Origin: Wolbachia endosymbiont (group A) of Bibio marci
Lineage (GTDB): Bacteria; Pseudomonadota; Alphaproteobacteria; Rickettsiales; Anaplasmataceae
Direction of reading: 5' to 3'
Assembly (NCBI RefSeq): GCF_947251645.1
Contig: NZ_OX366364.1
Location: 434,001-498,000, forward strand
DNA: 64,000 nucleotides
Shown here piece after piece: positions 29,500-40,419 of the stretch. A model generated the notes under the pieces. That model saw nothing but the letters and a program-made list of their open reading frames with translations, did no database searches and was not told the DNA's origin. How positions within the stretch are numbered: position 1 is the stretch's first letter; each line of letters starts with the position of its first letter. The translations under genes and the position numbers were made by a program.

Positions 29500-30504
29500 T
29501 TACAGATATTGAGCAAATCCAATAATATCCTTGATTTCTTTTATATTATGGGTTGCAATTTCTGCTGCTTTCTTTGTGCCTTTTTTTAATATTTCATGTA
29601 AATGGAATTGGTCTTTTAAAAGATCATTCATCCCCTCACGTATGGGTGATATAACACTGATAATTAAATCAGCTAACTCTTTTTTGAAGTGTTTCATGTC
29701 ATGTTTGTTCACTTCTTCACACACTTTTTCCACATTTAAATTACTAAGCACTGAATAAATGTTTATCAAATTGCTTATTTCTGGTCGGCACTCTAAAGTA
29801 GCAAAATCAAAGCCTAGAATTGAATCTGTTTTTGCTTTTTCTATTTTTTTAACAATTAAGTCATCTGTATCATCAAGGTTAATGCACGAATGTTCTGAAG
29901 GGTCAGATTTACTCATCTTGCTTGTACCATCTCTTAAGCTCATTATCCTTGATGTGCAATCCAAAGTTAAGATTTCAGGTACGATGAAATAATCCAGTTT
30001 ATAATGATTGTTAAAAGCTGATGCAATATCACGTGCAAGCTCCAAATGCTGTTTTTGATCATCACCAACAGGAACGTATTTAGTTTGATACAACAATATA
30101 TCTGCAGCCATAAGTACTGGATAACTATATAATCCAAGAGAGGCTTTTTGTTTATCGCTGCCAGCTTTATCTTTAAATTGAGTCATGCGATTAAGCCAAC
30201 CAATTGGTGTATAGCACCCAAGCAGCCAGCCCAGTTCTGCATGACTACTAACTGTGGACTGATTAAAAATAATGGACTTTTCTGGATCTATTCCACATGC
30301 AATATAAGCTGCTGCTGTTTTGAAAATATTACTTTTTAATTCACTTGCGGGAAGCTTATTTGCTGTGATTGCATGTAGGTCGACAATACAAAAAAGAGAT
30401 TTGTATTTATCCTGTAAGTCTATCCACTGTTTGATTGCACCAAGATAATTACCTAAATGTAGTACGCCACTTGGCTGGATACCTGAAAAGACAATACTTG
30501 TCAT
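29500..30504 (-). CDS. trpS: Tryptophanyl-tRNA synthetase
   Basis: This class Ic synthetase charges tRNA-Trp. The 334-residue protein has the HIGH-type motif HLGNYLGAIKQW near residue 17 and KMSKS near residue 200. The intervening Rossmann fold contains GDDQKQHLELARDIA. Length and motifs are normal. It is the last of four same-strand genes (rpsP, ispB, grpE, trpS), with 40 bp separating it from grpE. Confidence 0.95.
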   Translation of the reverse strand: MTSIVFSGIQPSGVLHLGNYLGAIKQWIDLQDKYKSLFCIVDLHAITANKLPASELKSNIFKTAAAYIACGIDPEKSIIFNQSTVSSHAELGWLLGCYTPIGWLNRMTQFKDKAGSDKQKASLGLYSYPVLMAADILLYQTKYVPVGDDQKQHLELARDIASAFNNHYKLDYFIVPEILTLDCTSRIMSLRDGTSKMSKSDPSEHSCINLDDTDDLIVKKIEKAKTDSILGFDFATLECRPEISNLINIYSVLSNLNVEKVCEEVNKHDMKHFKKELADLIISVISPIREGMNDLLKDQFHLHEILKKGTKKAAEIATHNIKEIKDIIGFAQYL

Positions 30505-30544
30505 TACACATGTACCTTATGCGTTTTGCTAATCGTTTCCACAA

Positions 30545-31090
30545 TCAGCAAGAAATAATAACCATTGCAGGGCGGAGCAACCTATTTTTGATAGTATAAC
30601 CAGTTTGTAATACTTCTATAATAGTGCCAGGCTCTTTTTCATCGTCCTCTCTTTCCACAACGGCTTGGTGTAAATTACTGTCAAAAAGCTCACCAAGTGG
30701 GTCTACTTCTTCTATTTCATGTTTTTTTAGATCATTTATAATTTTTTGATGCGCTACTTTGATTCCTTCATGAACAGGATCACCGTCTTTCAAAATTTCT
30801 ATTACTTTTTTTAAATTGTCGCACGAGTCGATCATATCACGTGCAAACTTTGTGACTGCGTAGTCACTTGCATCGCTAATTTGCTTTTGCATTATACGTT
30901 TGACGTTTTCATTATCTGCAACAGCGCGGCGTAAATGATCTTCAAGCTGAGCTGCACGTTCTTTTAATGTATTGAGATCTTCATTTAAATCATCAGTTTG
31001 CTTATGGTTATCACTTTGTTGGTCGTCACCTTTCTGCCCAGTTACCATATCGGTAAATTTCTTCTTTTTCTCTTTACTGCTGTCTGACAT
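30545..31090 (-). CDS. grpE: Nucleotide exchange factor GrpE
   Basis: GrpE releases ADP from DnaK. The 181-residue protein has a charged N-terminus (residues 1-35), a long coiled coil (about 35-90) and a compact C-terminal domain containing VDPLGELFDSNLHQAVV and IIEVLQTGYTIKNRLLRPAMV, which are family signatures. It follows ispB by 61 bp on the same strand. Confidence 0.93.
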   Translation of the reverse strand: MSDSSKEKKKKFTDMVTGQKGDDQQSDNHKQTDDLNEDLNTLKERAAQLEDHLRRAVADNENVKRIMQKQISDASDYAVTKFARDMIDSCDNLKKVIEILKDGDPVHEGIKVAHQKIINDLKKHEIEEVDPLGELFDSNLHQAVVEREDDEKEPGTIIEVLQTGYTIKNRLLRPAMVIISC

Positions 31091-31151
31091 ATTATTACCC
31101 TTAAGAATCTAATAAATATATAGCAATTAATCTGAAAATATCAAGCGCTAG

Positions 31152-32138
31152 CTACATTCGTCTTTCTATGCTCGCATTTAAAAAGTCAATTAAAGTAGTT
31201 TTATAAAAAGAATCAGAAAAAGTACTAATATTATTTTGCGCCATATTAATGTAGTGTCTAGCTTTTTCCATAGAAAGCTGAATGGCATTATGGTGATTAA
31301 TATAGTGTAATGCTTGGTCAAAATTGTCTCTAGCTGAAGAAAAGCATTTTTCCCAGAATTTTTGCTCTGCTGGACTGCCCTTTTCGTATGCTATAATAGC
31401 AGGTAAGGTGACTTTACCTTCGAAAAAGTCTTTTCCGATTTGTTTTCCAGAAGTGCCTTGATTAGCAGTATAATCGAGCATATCATCAACTATTTGAAAT
31501 GCCATACCAAAATTAAAACCAAAATTCTTTAGCCTCTCTGTTTCGTCATTTGTTGCACCAGATACTGTAGATGCAGCTTCACAGCATGCAGAAAATAAAG
31601 ATGCTGTCTTTTCTCCAATGATATCAAAATAATTTCCCCTGACTGTGTGGGGGTCAAAACGTGTTGTCATCTGCTTTATTTCACCCTTCACAAGTAAATG
31701 CGATGCTTTAGATAAAATAGAGAGAATATTTAAATTTCCACACTCTATAAGCCATCTAAATGCTAGAGTCAACAATAGATCACCAACTAAAATGCTTGAT
31801 TTATTTCCCCAAATCTTATTCGCTGTTTTAACTCCATGGCGTGCCTCACTTTCATCGAGCACATCATCATGAAGTAAAGTAGCATTGTGTATAAACTCTA
31901 CCGATGCAGCAACGTTGATCCTATCCTCCCCAGAATAGTTTAGCATTTTACATATAATAAAAACTAGTTTAGGCCTTATTTTTTTTCCACCTGAACTAAC
32001 AAGATGAGATATAATATCAGTAGCAAGCTTAGCACCTTCATCATTGACATTTTTGAAGATAAAGTCCTTCATAGCTGATAAATCAGAAGATACGACATCT
32101 TCTAATTTATCGCTGTTTGTTAAATCAGTATTTAGCAT
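31152..32138 (-). CDS. ispB: Polyprenyl diphosphate synthase (octaprenyl-type)
   Basis: This trans-isoprenyl diphosphate synthase makes the side chain of ubiquinone. The 328-residue protein carries both aspartate-rich motifs: LLHDDVLDESEARHG near residue 90 and FQIVDDMLDYTANQG near residue 215. The GGKKIRPKL motif lies near residue 50. It lies 11 bp after rpsP on the same strand. It fits with ubiB and ubiD elsewhere in the window as part of ubiquinone synthesis. The exact chain length cannot be read from sequence. Confidence 0.9.
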   Translation of the reverse strand: MLNTDLTNSDKLEDVVSSDLSAMKDFIFKNVNDEGAKLATDIISHLVSSGGKKIRPKLVFIICKMLNYSGEDRINVAASVEFIHNATLLHDDVLDESEARHGVKTANKIWGNKSSILVGDLLLTLAFRWLIECGNLNILSILSKASHLLVKGEIKQMTTRFDPHTVRGNYFDIIGEKTASLFSACCEAASTVSGATNDETERLKNFGFNFGMAFQIVDDMLDYTANQGTSGKQIGKDFFEGKVTLPAIIAYEKGSPAEQKFWEKCFSSARDNFDQALHYINHHNAIQLSMEKARHYINMAQNNISTFSDSFYKTTLIDFLNASIERRM

Positions 32139-32149
32139 TTTAAAGAGAC

Positions 32150-32455
32150 TTATGCTTCTTGTCCCTGTGCTTTCTCGTTCTCTGCTTTCTTCTTTTCTGT
32201 TTCTAAAGTTACTATGCCTTTTTTAATGAACCATAGTACTCTTTCAGTTGCTTGCGCGCCTACGCTTAGCCAATGTTTTAATCTATCAGCCTTCACCACA
32301 ACACGATTTTTATTGTCTTTTGGTAACATTGGATCATATTGTCCTATTTTCTCAATAAAACGCCCATCTCTTGGTGCTCGTGAATCAGCTACAACTATCC
32401 TATAAAAAGGGCGTTTCTTTGCGCCAAACCTTGCCAACCTTATTTTAACTGCCAT
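32150..32455 (-). CDS. rpsP: 30S ribosomal protein S16
   Basis: S16 is a small-subunit ribosomal protein needed for 30S assembly. The 101-residue sequence starts [20 protein letters not shown] and continues [20 protein letters not shown], both diagnostic. The C-terminus ends in a lysine/glutamate-rich tail. It is the first gene of the rpsP-ispB-grpE-trpS run. rimM and trmD, frequent neighbours elsewhere, are absent here. Confidence 0.95.
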   Translation of the reverse strand: MAVKIRLARFGAKKRPFYRIVVADSRAPRDGRFIEKIGQYDPMLPKDNKNRVVVKADRLKHWLSVGAQATERVLWFIKKGIVTLETEKKKAENEKAQGQEA

Positions 32456-32564
32456 GTTAACCTTTATTCATATATTAGTCACAATTTTATACAATGAGCC
32501 GTTTTAAGTCAAATGAATTATACAACTTTTGCACCTTATAATATAATTACCAATAATGTAGGGT

Positions 32565-32660
32565 GTCATTCCAGCACCGGGCACTGGAATCTAGTTTGCA
32601 TCATGCAGCCACTTAGTAAGTTTCTGGGTCCAAGTTCGGAGCACTGGATGCGTTTGAGGT
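32565..32660. repeat. Palindromic repeat cluster before ppiD
   Basis: GTGTCATTCCAGCACCGGGC with ACTGGAATC is a member of the small palindromic family. It is followed by a tail containing GTTTGAGGTAAAACAGGTTC, which resembles the inner part of the 110-bp repeat in reverse. The rest of 32456-32696 shows nothing else. Confidence 0.5.
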
Positions 32661-32696
32661 AAAACAGGTTCTTATAAGGATTTAATTCTTATCTGG

Positions 32697-34505
32697 CTAT
32701 ATATCATCAAGTATAGCGTGATTAACTTCGACTTTATACTTTGATTCCAGATAGCTAATTAATTGCTCTTTTAGCGATATCATCACACGTTTTCCGGTGT
32801 CAAGCGTGTTTAATTTACCATTTGATGAATGCATTTCTTTTAGAACACCTATTATAATTTCATTATTGTATTGAATAGGGTCTGTCACTGAACCAGTTGT
32901 TTTCATATTGAAAATCTCTTCTACAAAAGAAAAGGGGTAGTTTTGTTGATCCACTTCATTGCGGTGCATCTGCTGACCTTTAACTAATTCCACACCTTGA
33001 ATTTCTTCCAAATCTGTTTTTTCTCTTAGTTGAACTGCAACCTCTTGCCCAATTTTAAACATTCTTTCTTTTATAAACTCACTACACCAAAGCTCTACCG
33101 CTAATGCCCTGCCTTCTTCAAAACTTTGCAATTTGGGTGGAACGATATCAATGATTTTTACACTAACAACAGCGTCCCCAACGCCCTTAAAATAACCTTT
33201 CTGCTCCTTTTCTCGCGAAAAAATGAAAGAAATCAAATCACTAAAATCTCCTGCATTATTACCGTTTTGATCTTTTCCATTCGCATCTACTGGACCAATA
33301 GTTTGTATAGGTAAATTATATTCACTCAATATTTCTTCAATTATTGAACCATTGTATATCTTATAGTTCACTTGGTTTATGAAATCATTGACTCTTTCAA
33401 AAGACTTTTGGTTAGTTAAAACTGACTTTATATCTTTTTTTAAATCAACTAAGTCTTCATCAGAGATTTGATGCGCACCTTCCACTTTTATTATGTGCCA
33501 ACCAAAACTGCTTGCTAAAACTTCACTTACTTCACCTACTTTGAGAGCAAATACCTTTTCCCTCACATCTTCTGGTAAAAAATCCTTAGTTATATTATTT
33601 ACTCTAGTTTCCTCAAGTTCTGCTTTGCCAAACTCTTCTACTATCTGTTCAAAGCTTGTTTTACCCTCCTCAAATGCTTTTCTTGCTGTCTCAGCTTCTT
33701 CTTTGATAGAAAATATTACATTGAATATATCTCTTTGATCTTTTAGTTCCTGTTGTTCTATTATACCATCAACTTCTTCATCTGAGATCTTGATTTGATC
33801 TTCAAAATACTTTTGGCCTAAGGAAATATATTGCGCAGTTCGATACTCAGGATAATAAAAATGGGATTTATTTCTTTCGTACAAATCAAGTAAGGCTTGA
33901 TCATCTGGTTCAGGAATGTTTGTAACTGCATCTTCAGTTATTTTAACAATATCCACTACTCTAGTTTGGTAGCGACTTTTGTATATCTGCTCATCAACTC
34001 TCTCGCCAAAAGTTACCGGATAATTATCTTTAAATAACGAAGTCACGAATATCATTGCAGGCAGAACTTTCTCTAGCTTTGCTATATACTCTTTCTCTGT
34101 CATATGCAGGTCATTTAGCGTTTCATGGAATTTATTTTTGTCAAATTCGCCTTTATCATTTTGAAAGTATTTGGTGTTTTTAATATGGTTTTTTATAGAC
34201 TCTTCTCCAACTGTCAACCCCAGCTCACTAATTAGGTTAAACAATAGTTTTTGCTCTATAAGTGCGTTAAGCAAATCATATTTCAGCTTTTTTACTTGTT
34301 CTCTACTCGCATCAGATCCAGAAATTTGCTTTTCATAATTTTGATATAGTGATTTATACTCATCTGACGTTATAACTTCTTTTCCAACCCTAGCTACCTC
34401 TTCTTTTTCATCATCACCTGATAAAAGGTTGCCAATTCCCATGAAGATTAACAAGCAAGCTAAAAGGACAACGGTTACTTTAGTGAAAAAATTTTTAACA
34501 TTCAT
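32697..34505 (-). CDS. ppiD: PpiD/SurA-type peptidyl-prolyl isomerase
   Basis: PpiD is an inner-membrane-anchored periplasmic folding factor for secreted and outer-membrane proteins. The 602-residue protein has one N-terminal hydrophobic segment (residues 10-26, VTVVLLACLLIFMGIG). A SurA_N-like helical domain follows, and then a parvulin domain around residues 240-360 ending in VLASSFGWHIIKVEGAHQIS. A second helical half follows. Length and order match the family. It is a single gene with about 330 bp of upstream DNA. Confidence 0.88.
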   Translation of the reverse strand: MNVKNFFTKVTVVLLACLLIFMGIGNLLSGDDEKEEVARVGKEVITSDEYKSLYQNYEKQISGSDASREQVKKLKYDLLNALIEQKLLFNLISELGLTVGEESIKNHIKNTKYFQNDKGEFDKNKFHETLNDLHMTEKEYIAKLEKVLPAMIFVTSLFKDNYPVTFGERVDEQIYKSRYQTRVVDIVKITEDAVTNIPEPDDQALLDLYERNKSHFYYPEYRTAQYISLGQKYFEDQIKISDEEVDGIIEQQELKDQRDIFNVIFSIKEEAETARKAFEEGKTSFEQIVEEFGKAELEETRVNNITKDFLPEDVREKVFALKVGEVSEVLASSFGWHIIKVEGAHQISDEDLVDLKKDIKSVLTNQKSFERVNDFINQVNYKIYNGSIIEEILSEYNLPIQTIGPVDANGKDQNGNNAGDFSDLISFIFSREKEQKGYFKGVGDAVVSVKIIDIVPPKLQSFEEGRALAVELWCSEFIKERMFKIGQEVAVQLREKTDLEEIQGVELVKGQQMHRNEVDQQNYPFSFVEEIFNMKTTGSVTDPIQYNNEIIIGVLKEMHSSNGKLNTLDTGKRVMISLKEQLISYLESKYKVEVNHAILDDI

Positions 34506-34836
34506 TTTAAACTCAGTTAATTAATGGTTAATTATAGAATAGTGATAATTTAATGCTTGTAAACCTGTTGCTTTATTAGCTAATATATATAATATTACAA
34601 TATATTAACTTAAAATTTAACTCTCTAATCTTAAATAGAAACATATATTTAACTGAGTTATACTATACCTTAAGAAGGGGAAATATTTTATTTGAAATAT
34701 GTTTAAAGGTAAGCGCATTTAATTAACTTCAGAGGTAGGAAGTGACAAACAAAAAGTTATTGAATGACAAAATTAATGCTTTTTTAGTTTTAATAGTTTA
34801 TATTTTAGCTCTGTATAACAGTAAGGGATACTTTAA
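34506..34836. other. Gene-free interval between ppiD and trcR
   Basis: This 331-bp AT-rich region separates two divergent genes. TATACT near 34661 and GTATAAC near 34814 could be -10 elements for one or both genes, but I see no clear -35 match. AAGGGA precedes the trcR start by 8 bp. No repeat or open frame was found. Confidence 0.4.
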
Positions 34837-35445
34837 ATGGGAGATGCTTTTTTGATGTCAATGGAATCTTCTAAGGGCAATAACGATAGAAATAAACAGT
34901 TTCTAATGCAAATAGCTGCTTGGTTAGTAGACAACACTGGTTTAACTTTTAATCAAATAGCACAATGCTGCAGGTTGGCCCTTGAAGAAGTACAAGACAT
35001 AGCTGATGAGGAAATAGAAGTTGAAAAATATAACCCTATTATTTCTGGGATAATTACTGAAAAAGAAATCGATGATTGCAAAAAAAATCCAAATCGTGTA
35101 CCAAATTTGATTATAAAAAATATAAAAAAAAGGAGTAAGGCGATTGGTAACATTCTTGGCTTTGCTTCTACGGCAAGGCGTAGAGATAAACCTGATGCGA
35201 TTTATTATCTAGTAAAAAAATTTCCTATCTTGGACAATAACGTTATAGCTAAATTAATTAGTACAACAAATTACACAGTTGAGCAGATAAGAGATGGATC
35301 TCATCATAACATGCAAAATATAAAACCCCAAGATCCTGTACTACTTGGCTTATGTAGCCAAGAAAATTTAGAAGCAGAAGTGGAAAAAGCAAAAGTAGAA
35401 GAAGAGAAGCAAGAAAGGTTAAAAAATATAAAGAATAGCTATTGA
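34837..35445 (+). CDS. trcR: DUF1013 family protein (TrcR, cell-cycle transcriptional regulator)
   Basis: The family (DUF1013) is conserved in Alphaproteobacteria, and the Caulobacter member TrcR associates with RNA polymerase. The 202-residue protein shows the family N-terminal helix-turn-helix-like stretch AAWLVDNTGLTFNQIAQCC. It also has IADEEIEVEKYNPIISG and the central RRRDKPDAIYYLVKKFPIL, followed by TNYTVEQIRD. The C-terminus is charged and coiled. It precedes rho on the same strand with its own promoter between them. Confidence 0.85.
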   Translation: MGDAFLMSMESSKGNNDRNKQFLMQIAAWLVDNTGLTFNQIAQCCRLALEEVQDIADEEIEVEKYNPIISGIITEKEIDDCKKNPNRVPNLIIKNIKKRSKAIGNILGFASTARRRDKPDAIYYLVKKFPILDNNVIAKLISTTNYTVEQIRDGSHHNMQNIKPQDPVLLGLCSQENLEAEVEKAKVEEEKQERLKNIKNSY

Positions 35446-35485
35446 AAATCCTCAAATTTTTGTGCTTTGTTAACATTAAATTAAC

Positions 35486-35513
35486 TTGACTTGCTAGTGT
35501 TTATTAGTATAAT
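35486..35513 (+). promoter_or_regulatory. Candidate rho promoter
   Basis: TTGACT (35486-35491), a 16-bp spacer and a perfect TATAAT (35508-35513) form a strong sigma-70-type promoter. It implies a leader of about 120 nt before the rho ATG, long enough for the autoregulation by Rho that is known in other bacteria. Confidence 0.6.
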
Positions 35514-35637
35514 ATAAGTAAAGTACGGGGTTTAATGATAATTAAGCTTAATACGCACTAAAACTAGCTCAGTCTAATTTATTATCTTGTAGTCACATTT
35601 TAGGTTAGTAAGCATCAATTAAAATTTTTGGAGGATT

Positions 35638-37041
35638 ATGACAACAATCAATGAAGATGTTTTAGCAAAAGGAAAAGTTACAGCTCAACCTGAAACAAGT
35701 GAACGAGTTCACAATAACGATACAGTAAACCAGATAGCTAATGAAGGTACTGAAAAAAACAGAAAAACATTAGATCTGAGCGAATTAAAAGAGAAAACAG
35801 CAGAAGAATTGTTGGAGTTAGCTGAAGAAAGAAAAATTTTAACTAACGGTAAAAACAATGGTAGAATGCTAAAGCAGGAAATAATATTCAGCTTAATGAA
35901 GAAAATGAGTGAAGAAGGAGGCATAACCACAGGGAGTGGAATAGTGGAAATATTGCCTGATGGTTTTGGTTTTTTACGTTCAGCAAGTGCAAATTATGCC
36001 CCAAGTACCGATGATGTTTATATTTCTAACGGGCAAATAAAGAAGTTTAATTTACGTACAGGGGATATGGCATATGGAGAAATAAGGCCACCTGGTGATA
36101 AAGAAAGATATTTTACTTTAACTAAGGTTCAAAGTATAAACTCTACTGAAGTAAGTGAATTAAGAAAGTACGTCCATTTTGATAATTTGCTTCCTCTTTA
36201 TCCTGAGGAAAGCATAGTACTTGAGTGTAATAATGGTGATGATAAAAAAGGCTTAAGCATGCGTGCTATAGATATAGTAGCTCCTCTTGGAAAAGGGCAA
36301 AGAGCGTTAGTAGTTGCTCCACCTCGCACAGGAAAAACTGTATTGCTTCAGCAAATGGCTAACTCTATAGCTATAAATCACCCTGAAGTAGAATTAATAG
36401 TGTTACTTATAGATGAAAGACCTGAAGAAGTAACAGATATGATACGTTCTGTAAAAGGTGAGGTAGTAAGTTCTACGTTCGATGAGCCTGCTTACCGTCA
36501 CGTACAGCTTGCTGAAATAGTAATAGAAAAAGCTAAAAGAATGGTTGAGCATAAAAAAGATGTGGTAATTCTACTTGACAATATTACTAGACTTGCACGT
36601 GCCTATAATGCTGTTATTCCTTCGTCTGGGAAAGTTCTAACTGGTGGTGTGGATTCAAACGCACTGCAGAGACCAAAGCGTTTTTTTGGAGCGGCTCGTA
36701 ATATTGAAAATGGTGGTTCTTTGACAATCATCGCTACAGCCCTTATAGAAACTGGTTCAAAAATGGATGAAGTGATTTTTGAAGAGTTTAAAGGTACAGG
36801 AAACGCTGAGATCATACTTGATAGAAAATTTTCTGATAAACGTATATTTCCAGCTATTGATATTACAAAATCCGGAACAAGGAAGGAAGAGCTATTAGTT
36901 GATAAGGCTATACTAAATAAAATATGGGTGTTGCGTAGAATACTTAATCCTATGGGATCTGTTGAAGCAATGGAATTTTTACGTGATAAACTACTTTTAA
37001 CAAAGAGCAACGCTGACTTTTTTAACTCCATGAATCACTAA
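35638..37041 (+). CDS. rho: Transcription termination factor Rho
   Basis: Rho is the hexameric RNA helicase that terminates transcription. The 467-residue protein has a 45-residue N-terminal extension and a Rho_N domain ([18 protein letters not shown]). The RNA-binding cold-shock-like domain follows ([17 protein letters not shown]). The ATPase core has Walker [13 protein letters not shown] and Walker [17 protein letters not shown], the Q-loop is [19 protein letters not shown], and the R-loop follows. GGAGG lies 6 bp before the ATG at 35638. Confidence 0.96.
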   Translation: MTTINEDVLAKGKVTAQPETSERVHNNDTVNQIANEGTEKNRKTLDLSELKEKTAEELLELAEERKILTNGKNNGRMLKQEIIFSLMKKMSEEGGITTGSGIVEILPDGFGFLRSASANYAPSTDDVYISNGQIKKFNLRTGDMAYGEIRPPGDKERYFTLTKVQSINSTEVSELRKYVHFDNLLPLYPEESIVLECNNGDDKKGLSMRAIDIVAPLGKGQRALVVAPPRTGKTVLLQQMANSIAINHPEVELIVLLIDERPEEVTDMIRSVKGEVVSSTFDEPAYRHVQLAEIVIEKAKRMVEHKKDVVILLDNITRLARAYNAVIPSSGKVLTGGVDSNALQRPKRFFGAARNIENGGSLTIIATALIETGSKMDEVIFEEFKGTGNAEIILDRKFSDKRIFPAIDITKSGTRKEELLVDKAILNKIWVLRRILNPMGSVEAMEFLRDKLLLTKSNADFFNSMNH

Positions 37042-37357
37042 AAGTAAGCCAGTTATGATGGATATGCTGAGTAAAAAGTAAAACGCTCTTATAGTTAAAA
37101 TAATTGTATCCGTTCAGGCAATGGCGAACTTAGGGAGCGTTCATACGCATCAAGTTAAGAAGCAAAGGTAAGAAAATTCAATGAACTTAAGGTGGATATT
37201 TTAGTTTTTCTATATCTGTCTTTCACAGAAAATTATGACCAGTCTGTGGTAAGTTTTTTCAGGAAAATTCTCAAATTATTAATTTTGCTGCTTAACGCTA
37301 AAAACAAGTAACCGTTCACGGATTGTGAAAATGAATAAAGAACTAAGCAGTCGTAAC

Positions 37358-38794
37358 TTGTATCCGTTCAGCGGAGTGGCAAAATAAGGTAGACAAAGTA
37401 GTCTAAAAAGACAATCATAGAGCGAAAGTGAGGTAACATGTTTTAGAACTTTGCAAAAATTTACAGCAAAAAATAGAAAGGTTAGAAGCAAAAATAGAAA
37501 GATTGGAAAAAGAGAATGAAAGTTTAAAAGCAGAAAGTAAGGCATTGAAGATAGAAAACGCTGAGTTAAGAGAAAGACTCGGTTTAAGCTCAAAAAATTC
37601 ATCAATACCAAGTTCCAAAGAGTTGTATAAAATAAAAAAGAATAAGCCGAAAAGCGAAAGGAATATTGGCGGTCAGGTTGGTCATAAAGGAAATTTTCGC
37701 GCCAAAATGGATGCAGATGAGGTGATAAAAGGAGTTGTCATCTACTTGTGAATGCGGAGGAGAGATTGCAATATGCAAGGAACCGTACATTCATCAAAAA
37801 GTTGATCTTCCGGAAATCAAGCCTTATGTAGTAGAATATCAATGGCCGTTGCCGGAGATGCGGGAAAAGAAGAAGCAGTAAGTTACCAGAAGGTGTTACG
37901 TCAGATACATTTGGACCAAGAGTTAAGTCAATAATTGCAGCGTTCAGCGGGTTTTACAAAAATTCAAAACGCGAAATAGCGAGTGTCGTAAATGATATCT
38001 TCAATTTGAACATAAGCGTCGGTAGCATATCAAATAGTGAACATAGAGTTGCTTCAAAATGCAAAAAAATGTATGAGCAGATCGAACAAGAAGTAAGTAC
38101 AAGCAAAGTTCTTCATATCGACGAAATCAGCCATTACAATAAGGGTAAGCTTGGTTGGTGCTGGGTGTTTGCAAGCAATACGGCAAGTTTTGTAAAGTTC
38201 AAGGGGAATGAAAGTTTTAAAAAATAGTGTATGCTGCAATCGCAATAGTTTGGTAGTAACTGACAGGTATGCGGCATACAACTACTTTGCTGATGAAAAA
38301 AGGCAAATTTGTTGGGCACACTTATCAAGGGATTTTGAAACATAGTTGGAACATTGAGGTCAAAATTCTCGGCTGTTATTTGAGAGATGTTGCTGCTGAG
38401 TTGTTTGCACTAAAAAAAGCTTTACTAAAAAATGAGATAGATGTTTTTAGATTTGCCAGACGTGCCAGAAAATTGCGAAAACGTACACGGTATTACTTGA
38501 AGCCACTTACCTGAAGCAATTGGAGCTTCTCGAGTTGCGAAAAATATTATGAAATCTGAAAGAATGATGTGGAAATTTTTAGATGACCCAGAAAACATTC
38601 CACTGACAAATAACCACGCTGAACGGCAAATTCGGCATTATGTCGTTTATCGCAAAAATTCATATTTTACCCAATCGAAGCGGGGAAATGCATTCCTTGA
38701 ACGGATAATTTCGTTATACTTAACATGGAAACAAAGGGCCTTTCCACAATCTCCTATCTACCGTTTCTTAAACCACTCTGCTGAACGGATACAA
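37358..38794 (+). mobile_element. IS66-family element, decayed
   Basis: Inverted ends TTGTATCCGTTCAGCGGAGT (37358) and its complement ending GAACGGATACAA (38794) bound about 1.44 kb. The interior encodes a fragmented IS66 transposase (37439 onward). No 8-bp target duplication is visible at these limits. A related end (TTGTATCCGTTCAGGCAATG) lies at about 37103 and another CCGTTCACGG at 37312, so the 37042-37357 interval holds pieces of a second, older element. Confidence 0.7.
37439..38760 (+). pseudogene. IS66-family transposase (TnpC-type), multiply broken
   Basis: Pieces in order include a leucine-zipper N-terminus (LKIENAELRERLGLSSKNSS, 37503-37751), a zinc-binding region read past a frame change near 37745, and the DDE region with VLHIDEISHYNKGKLGWCWV (38006-38227). 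A middle fragment lies at 38269-38514 and the ending NIPLTNNHAERQIRHYVVYR at 38549 onward. Several frame changes and stops separate them. The element is dead. Confidence 0.75.
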
Positions 38795-38845
38795 TCGCGG
38801 TATTACAAAAAACGCCAAACTTTTTTCTGCTTTTATGCAAGAAGT

Positions 38846-40324
38846 CTAGTCCATATATTCTTCCCACTTTTCCGTAACTTTTCTTACTACTTCCTCACTC
38901 ATCTCAATTTTCTTTCCCCACTCTCGTTTGGTTTCAGGCGGGATTTTATTTGTCGCATCAAATCCCATTTTACCTCCAAGGCCACTTTCAGGGGAAGCAA
39001 AGTCTAAATAATCAATAGGTGCATTTTCTATCATGATTGTATCACGCACAGGGTCCATTCTCGTTGATATTGCCCACATCACTTCCTTCCAATCACGTAC
39101 ATTTATATCATCATCAACAACGATAATAAACTTCGTGTATAAAAACTGCTTGAGAAAAGAAAGTATGCCCATAACAATTCTTTTTGCGTGTCCTGGATAA
39201 GACTTTTTTATCGATACCACCGCTATTCTATATGAACAACCTTCTGGTGGTAGATAAAAATCCACTATCTCTGGAAATTGATTGATAAGAATGGGCACAA
39301 AAATTTCATTGAGTGCTTCACCAAGAATTGATGGTTCATCAGGTGGCTTGCCAGTGAAAGTGCTGAGATAAATTGGATTTTTGCGCATAGTAATTGCAGT
39401 AATATTAAATTCTGGAAATTGCTCAACAGAATTATAGTAGCCAGTGTGGTCTCCGTATGACCCTTCGTCTTGATATCTATCCAAACTCACATAGCCTTCC
39501 AGAACGATTTCCGCGTGAGCTGGCACTTGAAGCGGAATAGTCTTACAATTTACAAGCTCAAGCGGCTTCTTTCGCAGTAGTCCAGCAAATTGGTATTCTG
39601 ACAATGTTTCTGGCACCGGGGTTACTGCAGCAATAATCGTTGCAGGATCACTACCGATCACAGCAGCAGCAGGAAATTTCATATTTTGTTCCTTCTCTTT
39701 CCATCGTTTATGGTGACCTGCACCACCACGATGTGCAAGCCAGCGCATTAGAGTCGTTTTTTTATCTATGACCTGCATACGATATATTCCAAGATTGAAA
39801 TTATCTTGTTTGTCTTTCGTGGGTCCTTTTGTTACCACAATCGGCCAGGTGATAAGTGGTGCAGGTTCATTTGGCCAGCATGTTTGAATGGGCAGTAGAC
39901 TTAGGTCCACTTCATCTCCGGTTAGCACTACCTCTTGACATGGAGCCTTGCTCACAACTTTACTTCGCATCGATAACACGACTTTCAACAGAGGAAACAT
40001 TTTTATAGCATCCTTAAAGTTTTTTGGCGGCTCAGGTGATTGCAAAAATGCGAGAAGTTTACCAAGATCTCTTAGTTCACCAGGGTTTATGTTCAACCCC
40101 GATGCAATCCTCTTAATAGTACCGAATAAATTCACCAAAACAGGAATCGCACTTTTGCCATTTTCTGTGACAACATTTTCAAAAATGATCGCTGGCCCTT
40201 TGTTTGACAAAACTCTGCGATGAATTTCTGTCATTTCAAGAACTGTTGAAACTTCCTCCTTAATCCTAATCAGATCCTTTTTTTCTTCTAAGGCTTTAAT
40301 GAAGTCGCGTAAGTTGTTGTACAT
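38846..40324 (-). CDS. ubiD: UbiD family decarboxylase
   Basis: UbiD is the prenyl-FMN-dependent decarboxylase that acts on 3-polyprenyl-4-hydroxybenzoate in ubiquinone synthesis. The 492-residue protein is full length, opening [20 protein letters not shown]. The conserved core contains [32 protein letters not shown] and [12 protein letters not shown], with catalytic acidic residues in the last. The 3' end begins only 52 bp from the IS66 right end. The partner ubiX is not here. Confidence 0.92.
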   Translation of the reverse strand: MYNNLRDFIKALEEKKDLIRIKEEVSTVLEMTEIHRRVLSNKGPAIIFENVVTENGKSAIPVLVNLFGTIKRIASGLNINPGELRDLGKLLAFLQSPEPPKNFKDAIKMFPLLKVVLSMRSKVVSKAPCQEVVLTGDEVDLSLLPIQTCWPNEPAPLITWPIVVTKGPTKDKQDNFNLGIYRMQVIDKKTTLMRWLAHRGGAGHHKRWKEKEQNMKFPAAAVIGSDPATIIAAVTPVPETLSEYQFAGLLRKKPLELVNCKTIPLQVPAHAEIVLEGYVSLDRYQDEGSYGDHTGYYNSVEQFPEFNITAITMRKNPIYLSTFTGKPPDEPSILGEALNEIFVPILINQFPEIVDFYLPPEGCSYRIAVVSIKKSYPGHAKRIVMGILSFLKQFLYTKFIIVVDDDINVRDWKEVMWAISTRMDPVRDTIMIENAPIDYLDFASPESGLGGKMGFDATNKIPPETKREWGKKIEMSEEVVRKVTEKWEEYMD

Positions 40325-40419
40325 ATTCCAGTTTTTAAAATTTTAAGTTTACATTTAGTTTTCAAGCACTTTATTAAAATTTGATCTATGCACTGCTTTT
40401 CTGTCTAACAAGCTTTCAG